Below are positions 10,130 to 19,872 of a stretch of 64,000 nucleotides of DNA, piece after piece. How positions within the stretch are numbered: position 1 is the stretch's first letter; every line of letters starts with the position of its first letter. Made by a program: the position numbers and the translations under genes. Source of the DNA: Pseudocercospora fijiensis CIRAD86 (Eukaryota; Ascomycota; Dothideomycetes; Mycosphaerellales; Mycosphaerellaceae); NCBI RefSeq assembly GCF_000340215.1, contig NW_006921535.1, forward strand, positions 62,001 through 126,000, in the 5' to 3' direction. The notes below the pieces were generated by a model that saw only the letters and a list, made by a program, of their open reading frames with translations, ran no database searches and had not been told where the DNA came from.

Positions 10130-13049
10130 ATTATAGGGTACTACTACCTAGTCCTTACCTTTACGGAGTCTAAGTAGAAGGTTGTTCGGAGATATAAGAA
10201 CATCGAGTATTAACCCGGAAATCTTCGAAAAGGCTAGCTAGGCGTATCTTTAGAAACCCGAGTATATAGAGCAGTTCAATTAATAGGTCTATAAGATATA
10301 GTTCCCTTTATACTTACGTTCGAAGGAGTGTAAACTCCGGAAGTACTCGATGCGATAGGGGAGTAAGGAGCGAACGGACACATTCTAGAAGTTCTTTATA
10401 GAGGGGGCATTGCACCGTTATACGACTTCTCGACTTAAAGGTTAACTAGTAATTGTCTACAACTTCTACGGTTTAATCTTAAAATACCCGAAACTAGGGG
10501 ATAGGAACTCATCGCCTACGAACTATCTCTATTCTAAACAGTGTCGGGAATCTTAAGGAGAGAGGAGAGTTAATATAGATATAGCGTTCTAGAAAGAGGT
10601 ATATCTTCTAAAATGCCGGCTATAGCTACCGGCTATAGCTGCCGGCTATAGATTCCGGCTACCTAAATCAACCGTAGAGATCTAGCTAATTATTATAGGC
10701 TACGCTTAAGGAAGCTCTAGGATTGAAGGCTACCGATTTCTCCCCCGAAGACTTTAAGTAACTAGCAAACGAAATGCTAGCTACAAACGGTCTTCCGGAA
10801 GACTTCTACGAAAGGGAGTCTATATAGAAGACATACCTATATCTTATAAACTACCCTCCCCTATTTCTCGGCGCGACAACCTAGCGTATTATATTCGAAA
10901 AGAATAAAGAGGCTGCGTTAGACGATATTCGGGAGATCCTCCGTAATACTCGCCGAGTAGCTATTGCTATCGATAGCTAGTTAAGCCGGACTATAAGAGC
11001 CTCCTTCCTCTCGATTATGCTATACTTTATTAATTCGGATTAGAAACTCTAGGAACTTATAATCGGATTCCCTAAAATTCTAGGTTCCTATACTAGTAAG
11101 GATATAGCGAAGCTTGTCTATACGGCAATAGACAGGGTTAGCGTAATAACGAAACTAATCTCGATTACTACGGACAACGCTAGTAATAATCGAATATTAT
11201 ATAAGGCGTTATATATACAATTCACTCGTATATGTCTTTAAAATTACTAATTGTATCGATAGGGTCGAGTACGTAGAGGAGATTATAAGGTCTACAATCT
11301 AGCTTAATCTTCCGAATGTTAAGCTCGCTACGATTCCGGATACGCACGACAATACGCACGATAATAACGATAAAGAGGAGCCTATTAATAGCCCTAGCCC
11401 TATTAAATCGGAGCCGACGTCGTTGCTAGTTGTATCCCTATAGAAGTTTCCCTACCTCGCTTATATAGTTTAAATCGCGATCCGAGCCCTCTTTAAGACG
11501 CTTAAAATTGTACTATTAAACGACGACTAATAGAAGATCCTAGATAAGGATAAAGCAAAGTCGAAAGTCGAGAAACTTATTATAGCAATAAGACGGGATA
11601 AGGCAGAGAGCCTCGCTCTCGTTTTATATAAGGTATAACTTTTGTCCGTAGCCGGCACCTATAGCCGGCAACCTAGTATAGTTCTAACTCTTTTTCTCTA
11701 GCTTCGTCGTCTAGCAATATATACGAACTCGAGCTTATAGAGATATAACCGATTCGAGGCTATTTAAAAGAACCTAATCGAGCGCCCTAAAACCGATACC
11801 TAGAATATCGTATAGAATAAGCGATAGCAAAAGCGGCCTCCTTAGCGCCTACTCCGTTTTACCTAAGACGTTAAGACCCGGTTCGATTCGACTTTCTATA
11901 TAGTTACGAGGGGATATACTTTACGTACCGCTCTCGAGATCTATTAGAGTTCCGAGGGTATTAAGTAGCTCGGCCTTACCGCCGCCGAATAGCGCTAAGC
12001 AGAGTATCTCGTCGATATTAGTAAGCATTACGCGAAGGTTACTGCTACGATTAGAAGAACCCGAGGACCGACGATCTACCTTGTCTTTACGTACTATAAC
12101 TAGCTCTTTAACGAGCTCGAGGAAACCGCAGCTAAGCTAGCTAAGAAGAGCGTTCCCTAGAAAGTAGCTATAACGAAAGCTATAGACACCTCCTATACTA
12201 AGTTGCATAAATATTATAGTGCTACCTTTAACTCGTTCGGGGATATCTATAGCGTTGCGTACTTGCTTAACCCGGTAGAAAAGGATATATACTAGCAGAG
12301 GCCGGAATAGAAGGCGGACGAGGTATAGCCGAAGCATTACTAGACTATTCTAGAAAAGATATTCTACGAGCGTCGGAAAGAAACTAGTCTAAATATAGCT
12401 CCTATAAAGAAAAAGAAGGTTTAGAAAGCTCCGACATTATACCTGTTTCGTAGGCAGGAAGTAGAGGTAGAAGAGGAAGCAACTACTAAAGTAAATAAGG
12501 AAGAGTTCGATCTCTATCGGCGCGCGAGTAAGTATAAACCCGTAGGCTCGGAAAGAGGGCTAATAATCTCTAGATCTTACCGGTCTTCTAGACGAATTCG
12601 GAGACGATATTCTCGCTATATAGCAGCGGTTAGAGCCTAAGTTTCTAACGATAGCGTCGGTCGCTCGGGACGTCCTCGCTATCCTAAGCGTAGGTATAGG
12701 CTATAAGAGGTCTTTTAGTATCGCTCGTTACTAGGGCCGCTTTAATCGAACATACTCGCCTACTACCTTCGAATCTATTATAGTATTCCGATACTATCTC
12801 CTCTACTAGAATCGCTAAGGTAGGTTACTAAAGATTATACTAAAGGAGTTAATCGAGGAATTGGAAAACCTTAAGATCGAAGAAACCTAGGAGCGCGAAG
12901 AGAATGCGAAATTTAGTCTAAGCGAAACCCTAATTAGCGATAACGAAGAGGAGGAGGGCGGAGGTAGAAGGCGATACCGGGTCGAGAAGCGGAAACGTAT
13001 ATAGGCTTAGAGTAGCTTTAAGGAGACGAAGCGTTTACGTATAAGGTAA
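10130..13049 (+). pseudogene. hAT transposase, hAT-B copy (RIP-broken)
   Basis: Cut-and-paste transposase of the RNase H-like hAT family, acting on the element's own ends. The sequence shows a poorly recognised N-terminal region (10130-10598), an intron at 10599-10698 with donor GTATAT and acceptor TAG, and then the catalytic region with VAIAIDSW-type and ITTDNASNN motifs (the latter at 11155-11190). A second intron at 11633-11701 restores the frame (donor GTATAA, branch-like TTCTAAC, acceptor TAG). The C-terminal dimerisation region follows (about 12500-12800), and the frame ends at TAA 13047-13049. Both introns carry GCCGGC motifs. Stops are almost all RIP-type. Part of the dimerisation region changes frame, so a small indel is also likely. 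Confidence 0.85.
10599..10698 (+). other. Intron in hAT transposase with GCCGGC repeats
   Basis: The frame VNIDIAF..KE ends at GTATAT (10599) and resumes as ATLKEALGLK after the acceptor TAG at 10696-10698, with a branch-like TAGCTAAT just upstream. The intron is largely made of GCCGGCTATAGCT repeats (10615-10660). Splicing is inferred from frame continuity. Confidence 0.6.
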
Positions 13050-13360
13050 TATAGCCGGCGTATATAGCCGGTATATGTCCGAAATGTGTTTCGAATTCCT
13101 AGGACCTAAACAGACTAGTTGCTATAGCAACCGACCCCGCTTACTTACGGACTATTTCTAATTCTCTGTTCGCTCTTCCTCTCCTTCTTCCCTTTCCCTA
13201 TATTCTTAAAGACAAATATGCCTTAAGGATTCGGCTCTTCGGGCCTTCCTAAGCCGGCTACCTCCCCTTCCTTAAGCTACTATCCTTTATTCGAATCTAA
13301 CGATAACCTAATAAGGCGGTTTAATAGAAGACTATTTGTTTTAGAAGGCAAGAAGTATTA

Positions 13361-14026
13361 ATGTCTCCCTACGATTATATGCTTATTAATTTTCTAGGTC
13401 CTACCGATATGCCCTCGTCGCCTAAACGCGTAGATGAATATCTTTAAAGGCTAAAGGGTAAGGGTAAAGTAAGCTAAGCATAGGGAGACCGTAGCGAGAA
13501 CGAGATATCGGAAGAGTAAGGCTCTCCGTAGTATATACGAAGGAAGGGGGTTCCTCGGAAAACAGTACCGAAAAACAAGAAGGCTATAGGTAGATAGGAG
13601 AAGGCTAAAAAGAGTAGGCGGACGAAGACTGTCGCGAAGAAAAGTTATCTTTCTATTAAAAGAAAGGGAACAAGGTAGGACTCGACGACAAAGAAGCGGC
13701 GCTTTAAACTAGGTACTATTACCCTTCGCTAGATCCGGCTTTTCTAAAACAAAAGAGGGACCGAGCTTTTAATCCCTAAGACTCCCTTCTAGCGACTCGT
13801 CCGAGAAATTACATTAGATTTTCGGTCTAGTATACGATTTACGGCTAAGGCGATTAGTGCTCTTTAGGAAGCTACGGAGGCATTTCTCGTAACCGAGCTT
13901 GAGCTTTTAAACCTCCTTGCTATCTATACGAAGCGGGTTACTCTTTAAAATAAAGATATATAGCTTCTAGCTAAAATTCGGCGTCGGTTTATAGCGGATT
14001 AGTTGGAAATTGTATTTAGTCGTTAG
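13361..14026 (+). pseudogene. Long-tailed histone H3-like protein carried by hAT-B
   Basis: One continuous frame of 222 codons from ATG 13361 to TAG 14024-14026, interrupted only by RIP-type stops. Residues 1-113 form a basic tail rich in Lys, Arg and Ser. From residue 114 (codon at 13700) the H3 fold follows: RFKLGTITLR, then TELLIPKTPF and the PFQRLVREI motif (Gln now TAG), then ALQEATEAFLV, then LLAIYTKRVTL and NKDIQLLAKI. Loop 1 (VTELELLNLLAIY) has the same length as in canonical H3, whereas the segment between the alpha-N helix and TELL is two residues longer. Canonical H3 is about 135 residues, so the excess is tail. The length suggests a divergent variant, possibly CENP-A-like, although the loop 1 length argues against a classic CENP-A. 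It lies 312 bp downstream of the transposase in the same orientation and is present in both hAT copies. Confidence 0.85.
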
Positions 14027-14139
14027 ATTAACCTAGGAGGAGGCCCATTTTCGCATCCTTTTACCGGCTATAGGTGCCGGCTATATTTCTGATTTTATCT
14101 CCGCGCCGTCCCTAAATCTAAGGTACGAAGTAGAAACCT

Positions 14140-14755
14140 AGCGCTCTATATTCACCCGGCTCTTATAGAGACGAGCTACATTTAGATTAGTTTCTTCGTA
14201 TATCGCGACCTAGCGGGTAGTAAGCGAAAGGGCGATAGAACGTTTATAATACGTCTCTATTTAGACCCAAAATATAAAGGTCCTAAGGAGCCCTAGTATC
14301 CTAACTACAAGGAGATTCTTTAGCATTAGCACTTTGATCCTCTATACTACGAGGCAGATAGTAAGCCTGCGAGAGAGAAACTTTAACGAGAAATTCTCTA
14401 TAATGCGTAGCGCTATTATATAGCTATAGATGCGCACTAAGTCCGGCAACTCGAAGAAGAATTAAGATAGCGTATTAGCGACCGAGGAGGAGATCGATAG
14501 TATACTAGTAGAGTCGAGGTCTTATAAGCGAAGTATAAGATAATATAGGCTCTTAGTCGTATAGAGTAACGTACTATATAAATAACTAGGCGTGCTACTC
14601 TTATTCACTTACGACCTATATCCTAGAATGCTCTTGTCGTACTTTTTATACTCTTTTCTAATACCTTACCTATAATCGCTCCGCGACAACCGAGTGAATA
14701 TAAGCTATAGGATTTCCGCTCGGTACCTTAGCCTTCGAGATACGGCGGAGTTGAT
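14140..14755 (+). pseudogene. Unrecognised hAT-B ORF, possibly partial
   Basis: A plus-strand frame readable through RIP stops encodes YRDLAGSKRKGDRTFIIRLY, then DPKYKGPKEP and a helical Glu/Arg/Gln-rich segment (VRQLEEELRQRISDRGG), then HLRPIS. I do not recognise the family; a relation to fungal DUF3435-type proteins crossed my mind but is unsupported. The 3' part is duplicated in tandem. It lies between the two histone genes in the same orientation and may be cargo of the transposon. Confidence 0.4.
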
Positions 14756-15110
14756 TCTCTATAATACGTAGCGCTATTGCATAGCTACAGATGCGTACTA
14801 AGTCCGGCAACTCGAAGAAGATTTAAGATAGCGACCGAGCAGGAGAATAATAGTATATTAGTAGAGTCGAGGTCTTATAAGCGAAGCACGAGATAATATA
14901 GGCTCTTAGTCGTATAGAGTAACGTACTATATAAATAACTAGGCGTGCTACTCTTATTTACTTACGACCTATATCCTAGGATACTCTTCTCGTACTTTTT
15001 ATACTCTTTTCTAATACCTTACCTATAAGCGCTCCGCGACAACCGAGTGAATATAAGCTATAGGGTTTCCGCTCGGTACCTTAGCCTCCGAGATAGGGCG
15101 GAGTTGAATT
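14393..15110. repeat. Tandem duplication, unit about 361 bp
   Basis: The segment starting ATTCTCTATAATGCGTAGCG at 14393 is repeated from 14754 (361-bp offset), with a short internal deletion in the second copy and mainly transitions otherwise. The second copy ends near 15105 before a GCCGGC cluster at 15120-15150. It duplicates the 3' half of the unknown ORF. Confidence 0.8.
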
Positions 15111-15117
15111 TAGAGCG

Positions 15118-15400
15118 ATAGCCGGCACTCGTAGCCGGCACTCGTAGCCGGCATATAGAGACGGTAGTAGGCCTTTTCCTGCTAAATGACTAGCTTGTTT
15201 AGTATAGCCTACCTAATATTTCTTATATTTACTAGCAATAGGCCTAGGTTACTTATAAGATTACTATAGCTAGTAAAGGCATTACTAAAGAATATCTATA
15301 CTATAGTAGGATACTATTATTACGCCGGCTATTCATTAAAAGGAGGCTTTCGCCTATTACTATACCGGCTATATATGCCGGCTATATTTCAAAGTCTGCC
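15118..15400. other. Intergenic stretch with GCCGGC motif clusters
   Basis: No gene seen. Clusters of TAGCCGGCA and GCCGGCTAT occur at 15120-15150, 15330-15345 and 15363-15390, bracketing the region between the unknown ORF and the second histone gene. Confidence 0.5.
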
Positions 15401-15452
15401 GTACCTGCCTTTTTTAGCCGTGCCTGCCTTTTTTAGCCGTGCCTACCTTCTT
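15397..15452. repeat. Short tandem repeat, about 20-bp unit
   Basis: About two and a half copies of GCCTGCCTTTTTTAGCCGT-type sequence upstream of the second histone gene. It retains TG dinucleotides, so it is less RIP-mutated than its surroundings. Confidence 0.6.
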
Positions 15453-15660
15453 TCCTTGCTCTAACGTTACTATAATATAGGCTTGCGTGAAGCTTACTCT
15501 GTTGCCTAGCGACACCGCGACACTACCGCTATATTTAACCTTCGTATCGATACCTATACCTCTACGCTCTATATCTACTACCTCCGTAATACCCTCGCTC
15601 CGCGCGCGCCTTCGTATACCTTTGTAACGCACTTTTTTCCTTAATTCGACGACTTTTATA

Positions 15661-16360
15661 ATAGCGAGTCCACTTAACTAAGTTACGACGCCTCGTAAGA
15701 AGGGACCTGCTGCTTCTACGGGTCGTAACAAGATCGGAAATAGTAGAACGAGCATAGTACATTAACGCAAGATAGCTGCTACTGCTACCGCTAGCTCCGG
15801 TGCTAGAAAGGGCGTCGCGAGTAAGGCTCCGCGTAAGACAACGGCGGGCAAGGCTCCGCGTAAGACAACGGCGGGTAAGGCTCTACGTAAGACGACAACT
15901 AGCGCTTCTACTACTAGTAGCAATCGTGCGAAGCGTCGATAGCGCCTAGGAAGTAAGTCCTATTTGTAGCCGGTAGCGTAGCCGGTAGCGTAGCCGGCAG
16001 CGTAGCCGGCATTCTTACTGTCTTTTTACTAATCCTTCTTTAGCCGTAGCCCTCCGTAAGATTCGGCAGTATTAGAAGAGTTCTTAGCTCCTAATCCGCA
16101 AAACTCCTTTCTAACGACTTGTTCGCGAAATTGCCTAGGATTATAGAACGGACCTTCGCTTCTAAGCCTCCGCGATAGGCGCCCTTTAAGAGGCTATAGA
16201 AGCCTACCTAGTTCGTATCTTCGAATGTATGTTTCTCTTCTACCTCTTTTCGGACTATGCTAATACTATTTTAGCGGTCAACCTTATAGCTATCTACGCG
16301 AAGCGTATAACGATTATAGATAAGGATTTCAAAGCACTCGATTAGATTCTAAAAGGCTAG
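15661..16360 (+). pseudogene. Second histone H3-like gene carried by hAT-B, two introns
   Basis: Three exons read through RIP stops. Exon 1 (15661-15952) probably began at ATG, now ATA. It encodes a tail with three copies of a KAPRKTT(AG) unit, echoing the STGGKAPRK motif of the H3 tail. Intron 1 (15953-16043) has donor GTAAGT, branch-like TTACTAAT and acceptor TAG. Exon 2 (16044-16226) encodes VALRKIRQY, SELLIRKTPF, PFQRLVREIA, DLRF and the ASAIGAL-QEAIEAYLV helix. Intron 2 (16227-16274) has GTATGT, GCTAATAC and TAG. Exon 3 gives NLIAIYAKRITI and KDF. Both introns preserve the phase exactly, and the junctions recreate GTVALR and FE..NL of H3. The fold is closer to canonical H3 than that of 13361-14026. 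The chosen end is TAG 16358-16360, but that could be a mutated CAG. Confidence 0.87.
15953..16043 (+). other. Intron 1 of second H3-like gene, with GCCGGC repeats
   Basis: It begins GTAAGTCC and ends CTTCTTTAG. The centre is four repeats of GTAGCCGGTAGC/GTAGCCGGCAGC type (15966-16011), the same motif found in transposase introns and between genes of this element. Confidence 0.72.
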
Positions 16361-16684
16361 AATATCTATATTCGAGACGGTGCTAGGTAGGATAGATGTT
16401 CTAGTAGAAAGGATGTTCGTAGTGTTATCTGCAAGCTTTTCTATATGCGAAATGAGCCGCTATTATACGGCGCTATATACCGCGCTCTAAATACTCTCTA
16501 AGTATATATACATAGTACAGTATGCTTTATTGGCCGTACGGAATAGAAGTCTCCTAAAATCCCGTTAGTACTAAGGAGTAAAAAGGCCGGCTACGCTGCC
16601 GGCTACGCTGCCGGCTACGCTACTAGCTACGCTGCTAGGTTTTTTAAGGAACTAAAAGAAGATAGACATTCCGGTTGATTTGTA
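16361..16684. other. Stretch after the second histone gene
   Basis: The histone frame continues openly for some 45 codons past 16360 (to a TAA near 16500), which may be extra C-terminal sequence or 3' UTR. A GCCGGCTACGCT cluster lies at 16583-16640. No other gene seen. Confidence 0.45.
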
Positions 16685-17224
16685 TTAGTTTAGATTTTTA
16701 TAAAAAGAAAACAGGGAAAAATAAGGAAGGTTGAAGAGCCTAATAGTTATAGTTATAGGCACTATCCCTGTTTTCTAGAGCATATTATATACCTGCCTTC
16801 GCAACTCTACCTAATACTCCCTCTAAATATCCTTATACTCTACCTACTGAAAATTCAACTAGGTACCTGGACCTACAGCTGCCTCTATATCTTTTACTAT
16901 CTTCTATAGGTTAAAGGCCTCTTCTATAGTAGCCTCTACCTCCTTATACAATACGAAGTTACTACCTGCCCTACCCTTTATATCTCTTAAATAACTAAGA
17001 GTTCTAAGGAACGAACTAGCATTCGGCCTTAGTATAGCGAGTAACTAGTGGAACGTTCTATAGAGCTGCCTTATAGCTCTTTTATATACTGTGCCGATAC
17101 CGAGGGAGGAGCTATCCTAGTACTTAATGTTGTCGAATAGTTCGGTAGGAAAGTGTATAAACTTCTTAAGGAGGAGGACTTCTAAGGAAATCGATGAGTT
17201 CTACCTAGATCTAGATAAAGACAT
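16685..17224 (-). pseudogene. Minus-strand ORF of hAT-B right end (unknown)
   Basis: From ATG 17224-17222 the frame reads MSLSRSR, then a stop at a likely CAG, then EVLLLKKFIHFPTELFDN, GIGTVYKRAIRQLYRTFH, RDIKGRAGSNFVLYKEVE and VKDIEAAVGPGT, ending near TAA 16687-16685. About 160-180 residues, helical in character, with no signal peptide or membrane segment and no family recognised. The reading frame is interrupted by only a handful of RIP-type stops, and TG/CA survive nearby (for example TATGTGTGTGTGTATG near 17315), so this end is less mutated than the rest. It points against the other genes of the element. Confidence 0.5.
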
Positions 17225-17636
17225 TCTGCTAAGCAGTTAGGGAATTAAACCGTAAACGAAAGGATGAAATTCATACCTAAGGAGTGCAGTTTCCGAACTG
17301 AACTATAATGCCTTATATGTGTGTGTGTATGCTTTTGATTGGTTAGTGCCCTTAGCTAATTGTCTATAGATTTGAGGTCATATAAGTACCTTCATACAAC
17401 TACGTAGCCTAAGTAGGATTCGAAAATTCTATGAGTACTAAGGACTAAAAATGCCGGCCACGCTGCCGGCCATACTGCTAAGTCTTACAAAGGGCTTGCT
17501 TGAAGCTACGTATACATTCGTACACTTCTTAAAAACCGATAAATTATATGGTTCGAACTAGCTACTTATATAGTTGCTTAGCAAACCAACCCAAACTAAA
17601 CTAGAGTTTCGGCTTAGCAAACCAAACCAAACCAAC

Positions 17637-17664
17637 CCGAACTACTGCGGGGTCTAGGTAAATC
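17637..17664. repeat. hAT-B right terminal repeat and target duplication
   Basis: 17637-17656 is the inverted terminus (complement TAGACCCCGCAGTAGTTCGG). 17657-17664 is GGTAAATC, identical to 7698-7705. Repeats of the type AAACCAAACC just inside (17580-17632) may be further subterminal sites. Confidence 0.92.
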
Positions 17665-17779
17665 CCTACTTATAGAACCGGAGGGTAAGGGGTAGGGAAA
17701 TACGTACCCCGTATATTTCTTAACCGGAAGCGCTCTATCGCGTTCTAATAGAGCGAGGGCCGTATCGCTAGTTATAGCT

Positions 17780-19219
17780 AATTAGCTAGACGCGGGCGCG
17801 GTCGAGATACGACTTAGAATACGAACGCCTTCTTACTTTAATGTTTCTTAAGCGCTTCGTCGTATCCTAGCGAAGCGGCTTACTAACTAGAAGCGCTTCG
17901 TTATATTCTAACGAAGCAGCTTAACGATATCCTTGTCCTTACTACGACTACCGAGACGTATAAATTCTTCCTCGAATATAGCGATATAACGTAAAAACTA
18001 GTCGATAGCGTAGTTAGTCTAATAAGCGATAATTATTAGTAGATCTCCCTTATTCTAGTTCTCGAGCATTACTTTAATAGCTTATATAGAGATATAGGTC
18101 TTACTAGTACCGGGTAGGCCTTAAATAATAGCAAGACGCGCCGTTAGAATACGACGGAGCGCTTCTAGTTAGGAGGCGTCTAGAGCACTATTAGGCTTAG
18201 AAGGCTAGTGCTTAACTATATTAATATTCTCGAAGCTCTCGTTAGAGTTATTAACTAGGATAGAGCTTAGATCTCGCTTCGGCTATACTTTAAAATACTT
18301 AGGCGCCGAAATGTAAGGCTATATACTAACGAGGTGCTCTAATAAGGGGAAACCCTTACGTATTATATGCTAAAGGCTAAGTAAGGTATGCCGATTAGCT
18401 TCGAAAAGTCCGCTACGGTCCTCTACTATAAGATATTCTATAGTAGGATCTAGCTCTAACTCCTCGGAATAGGCAAAGGCGAGATTAAGCTTAGGTAGAA
18501 ATTAGCTAGACGCGGGCGCGGTCGAGATACGACTTAGAATACGAACGCCTTCTTACTTTAATGTTTCTTAAGCGCTTCGTCGTATCCTAGCGAAGCGGCT
18601 TACTAACTAGAAGCGCTTCGTTATATTCTAACGAAGCAGCTTAACGATATCCTTATCCTTACTACGACTACCGAGACGTATAAATTCTTCCTCGAATATA
18701 GCGATATAACGTAAAAACTAGTCGATAGCGTAGTTAGTCTAATAAGCGATAATTATTAGTAGATCTCCCTTATTCTAGTTCTCGAGCATTACTTTAATAG
18801 CTTATATAGAGACATAGGTCTTACTAGTACCGGGTAGGCCTTAAATAATAGCAAGACGCGCCGTTAGAATACGACGGAGCGCTTCTAGTTAGGAGGCGTC
18901 TAGAGCACTATTAGGCTTAGAAGGCTAGTGCTTAACTATATTAATATTCTCGAAGCTCTCGTTAGAGTTATTAACTAGGATAGAGCTTAGATCTCGCTTC
19001 GGCTATACTTTAAAATACTTAGGCGCCGAAATGTAAGGCTATATACTAACGAGGTGCTCTAATAAGGGGAAACCCTTACGTATTATATGCTAAAGGCTAA
19101 GTAAGGTATGCCGATTAGCTTCGAAAAGTCCGCTACGGTCCTCTACTATAAGATATTCTATAGTAGGATCTAGCTCTAACTCCTCGGAATAGGCAAAGGC
19201 GAGATTAAGCTTAGGTAGA
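17780..19219. repeat. 720-bp tandem duplication within the helicase gene
   Basis: 17780-18499 and 18500-19219 are identical apart from about two transitions (cttgtcctt/cttatcctt and gatatag/gacatag). Both contain the Walker A region. The unit is 240 codons. Two such copies sharing the same RIP mutations means the duplication followed most of the RIP. Confidence 0.93.
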
Positions 19220-19338
19220 TTCTACTAAAGTCCCTCTAGTAGTCGAGCGGCAATAGTAGCGACAATAGCGCGAGATACGAACTTATTATTTATTAGTATA
19301 AGAACGACTAAGCTGCCGGCGATAAGGCGCTTTGTCTA

Positions 19339-19848
19339 TTCCTATAGAACTTTCTTACTAGTACGGAGGAGACTAAAAGTAACGCAGACGGCGAAGCTAC
19401 GTATAGACAAAGTCGCGCCGTAGATATAAACCTACTTAGGTTAGTATATAACGGGCGGCGCGTTAAAGGGGTAAAGGCGAGACTAACCTTCGTATAGATA
19501 CCGACTTTACTATTAAATACGTCCTTAGCGGTATATAGAGTATAGCGAGTTATTAAGACTGCTTCGCGAAAGCTACGAAGGGTATCTTCGCGGTTCCTAT
19601 AGAACTTTCTTACTAGTACGGAGGAGACTAAAAGTAACGTAGACGGCGAAGCTATATATAGACAAAGTCGCGCTATAGATATAAACCTACTTAGGTTAGT
19701 ATATAACGGGCGGCGCGTTAAAGGGGTAAAGGCGAGACTTACTTTAGTATAGATACCGACTTTGCTATTAAATACGTCCTTAGCGGTATATAGAGTATAG
19801 CGAGTTATTAAGACTACTTCGCGAAGGCCGCGGAGGGTATCTTCGCGG
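19339..19848. repeat. 255-bp tandem duplication
   Basis: The segment starting TTCCTATAGAACTTTCTTAC at 19339 recurs at 19594, an offset of 255 bp (85 codons). Copies differ by a few transitions. It encodes a portion N-terminal to the helicase core. Confidence 0.88.
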
Positions 19849-19872
19849 TATAGCTCGTAGAGAGTACTCTAA

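Larger units (their letters stand above)
7706..17656 (+). mobile_element. hAT-B, complete 9.95-kb hAT transposon with histone H3 cargo
   Basis: Complete element bounded by inverted termini (TAGACCCCGCAGT at 7706; its complement ending at 17656) and a perfect 8-bp duplication GGTAAATC. At 9951 bp it is two to three times longer than a typical hAT because of extra genes. In order it contains subterminal repeats, an accessory ORF, the hAT transposase, a long-tailed H3-like gene, an unknown ORF with a tandem duplication, a second H3-like gene with introns, and a minus-strand ORF near the right end. Palindromic GCCGGC-core motifs recur in introns and between genes. Coding frames are RIP-broken. 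The last kilobase is visibly less mutated, with more TG and CA left. Confidence 0.93.

Noticed and set aside
13361..14026. Calling the first H3-like protein a CENP-A orthologue
   Set aside because: The long tail fits, but loop 1 is not lengthened and the gene is inside a transposon, so only an H3-like call is supported.
15414..15762. Two overlapping minus-strand Arg-rich open frames
   Set aside because: They are antisense of the tail and upstream region of the second H3 gene. The basic composition arises from the complementary strand, and the sense frame has clear H3 homology and introns.
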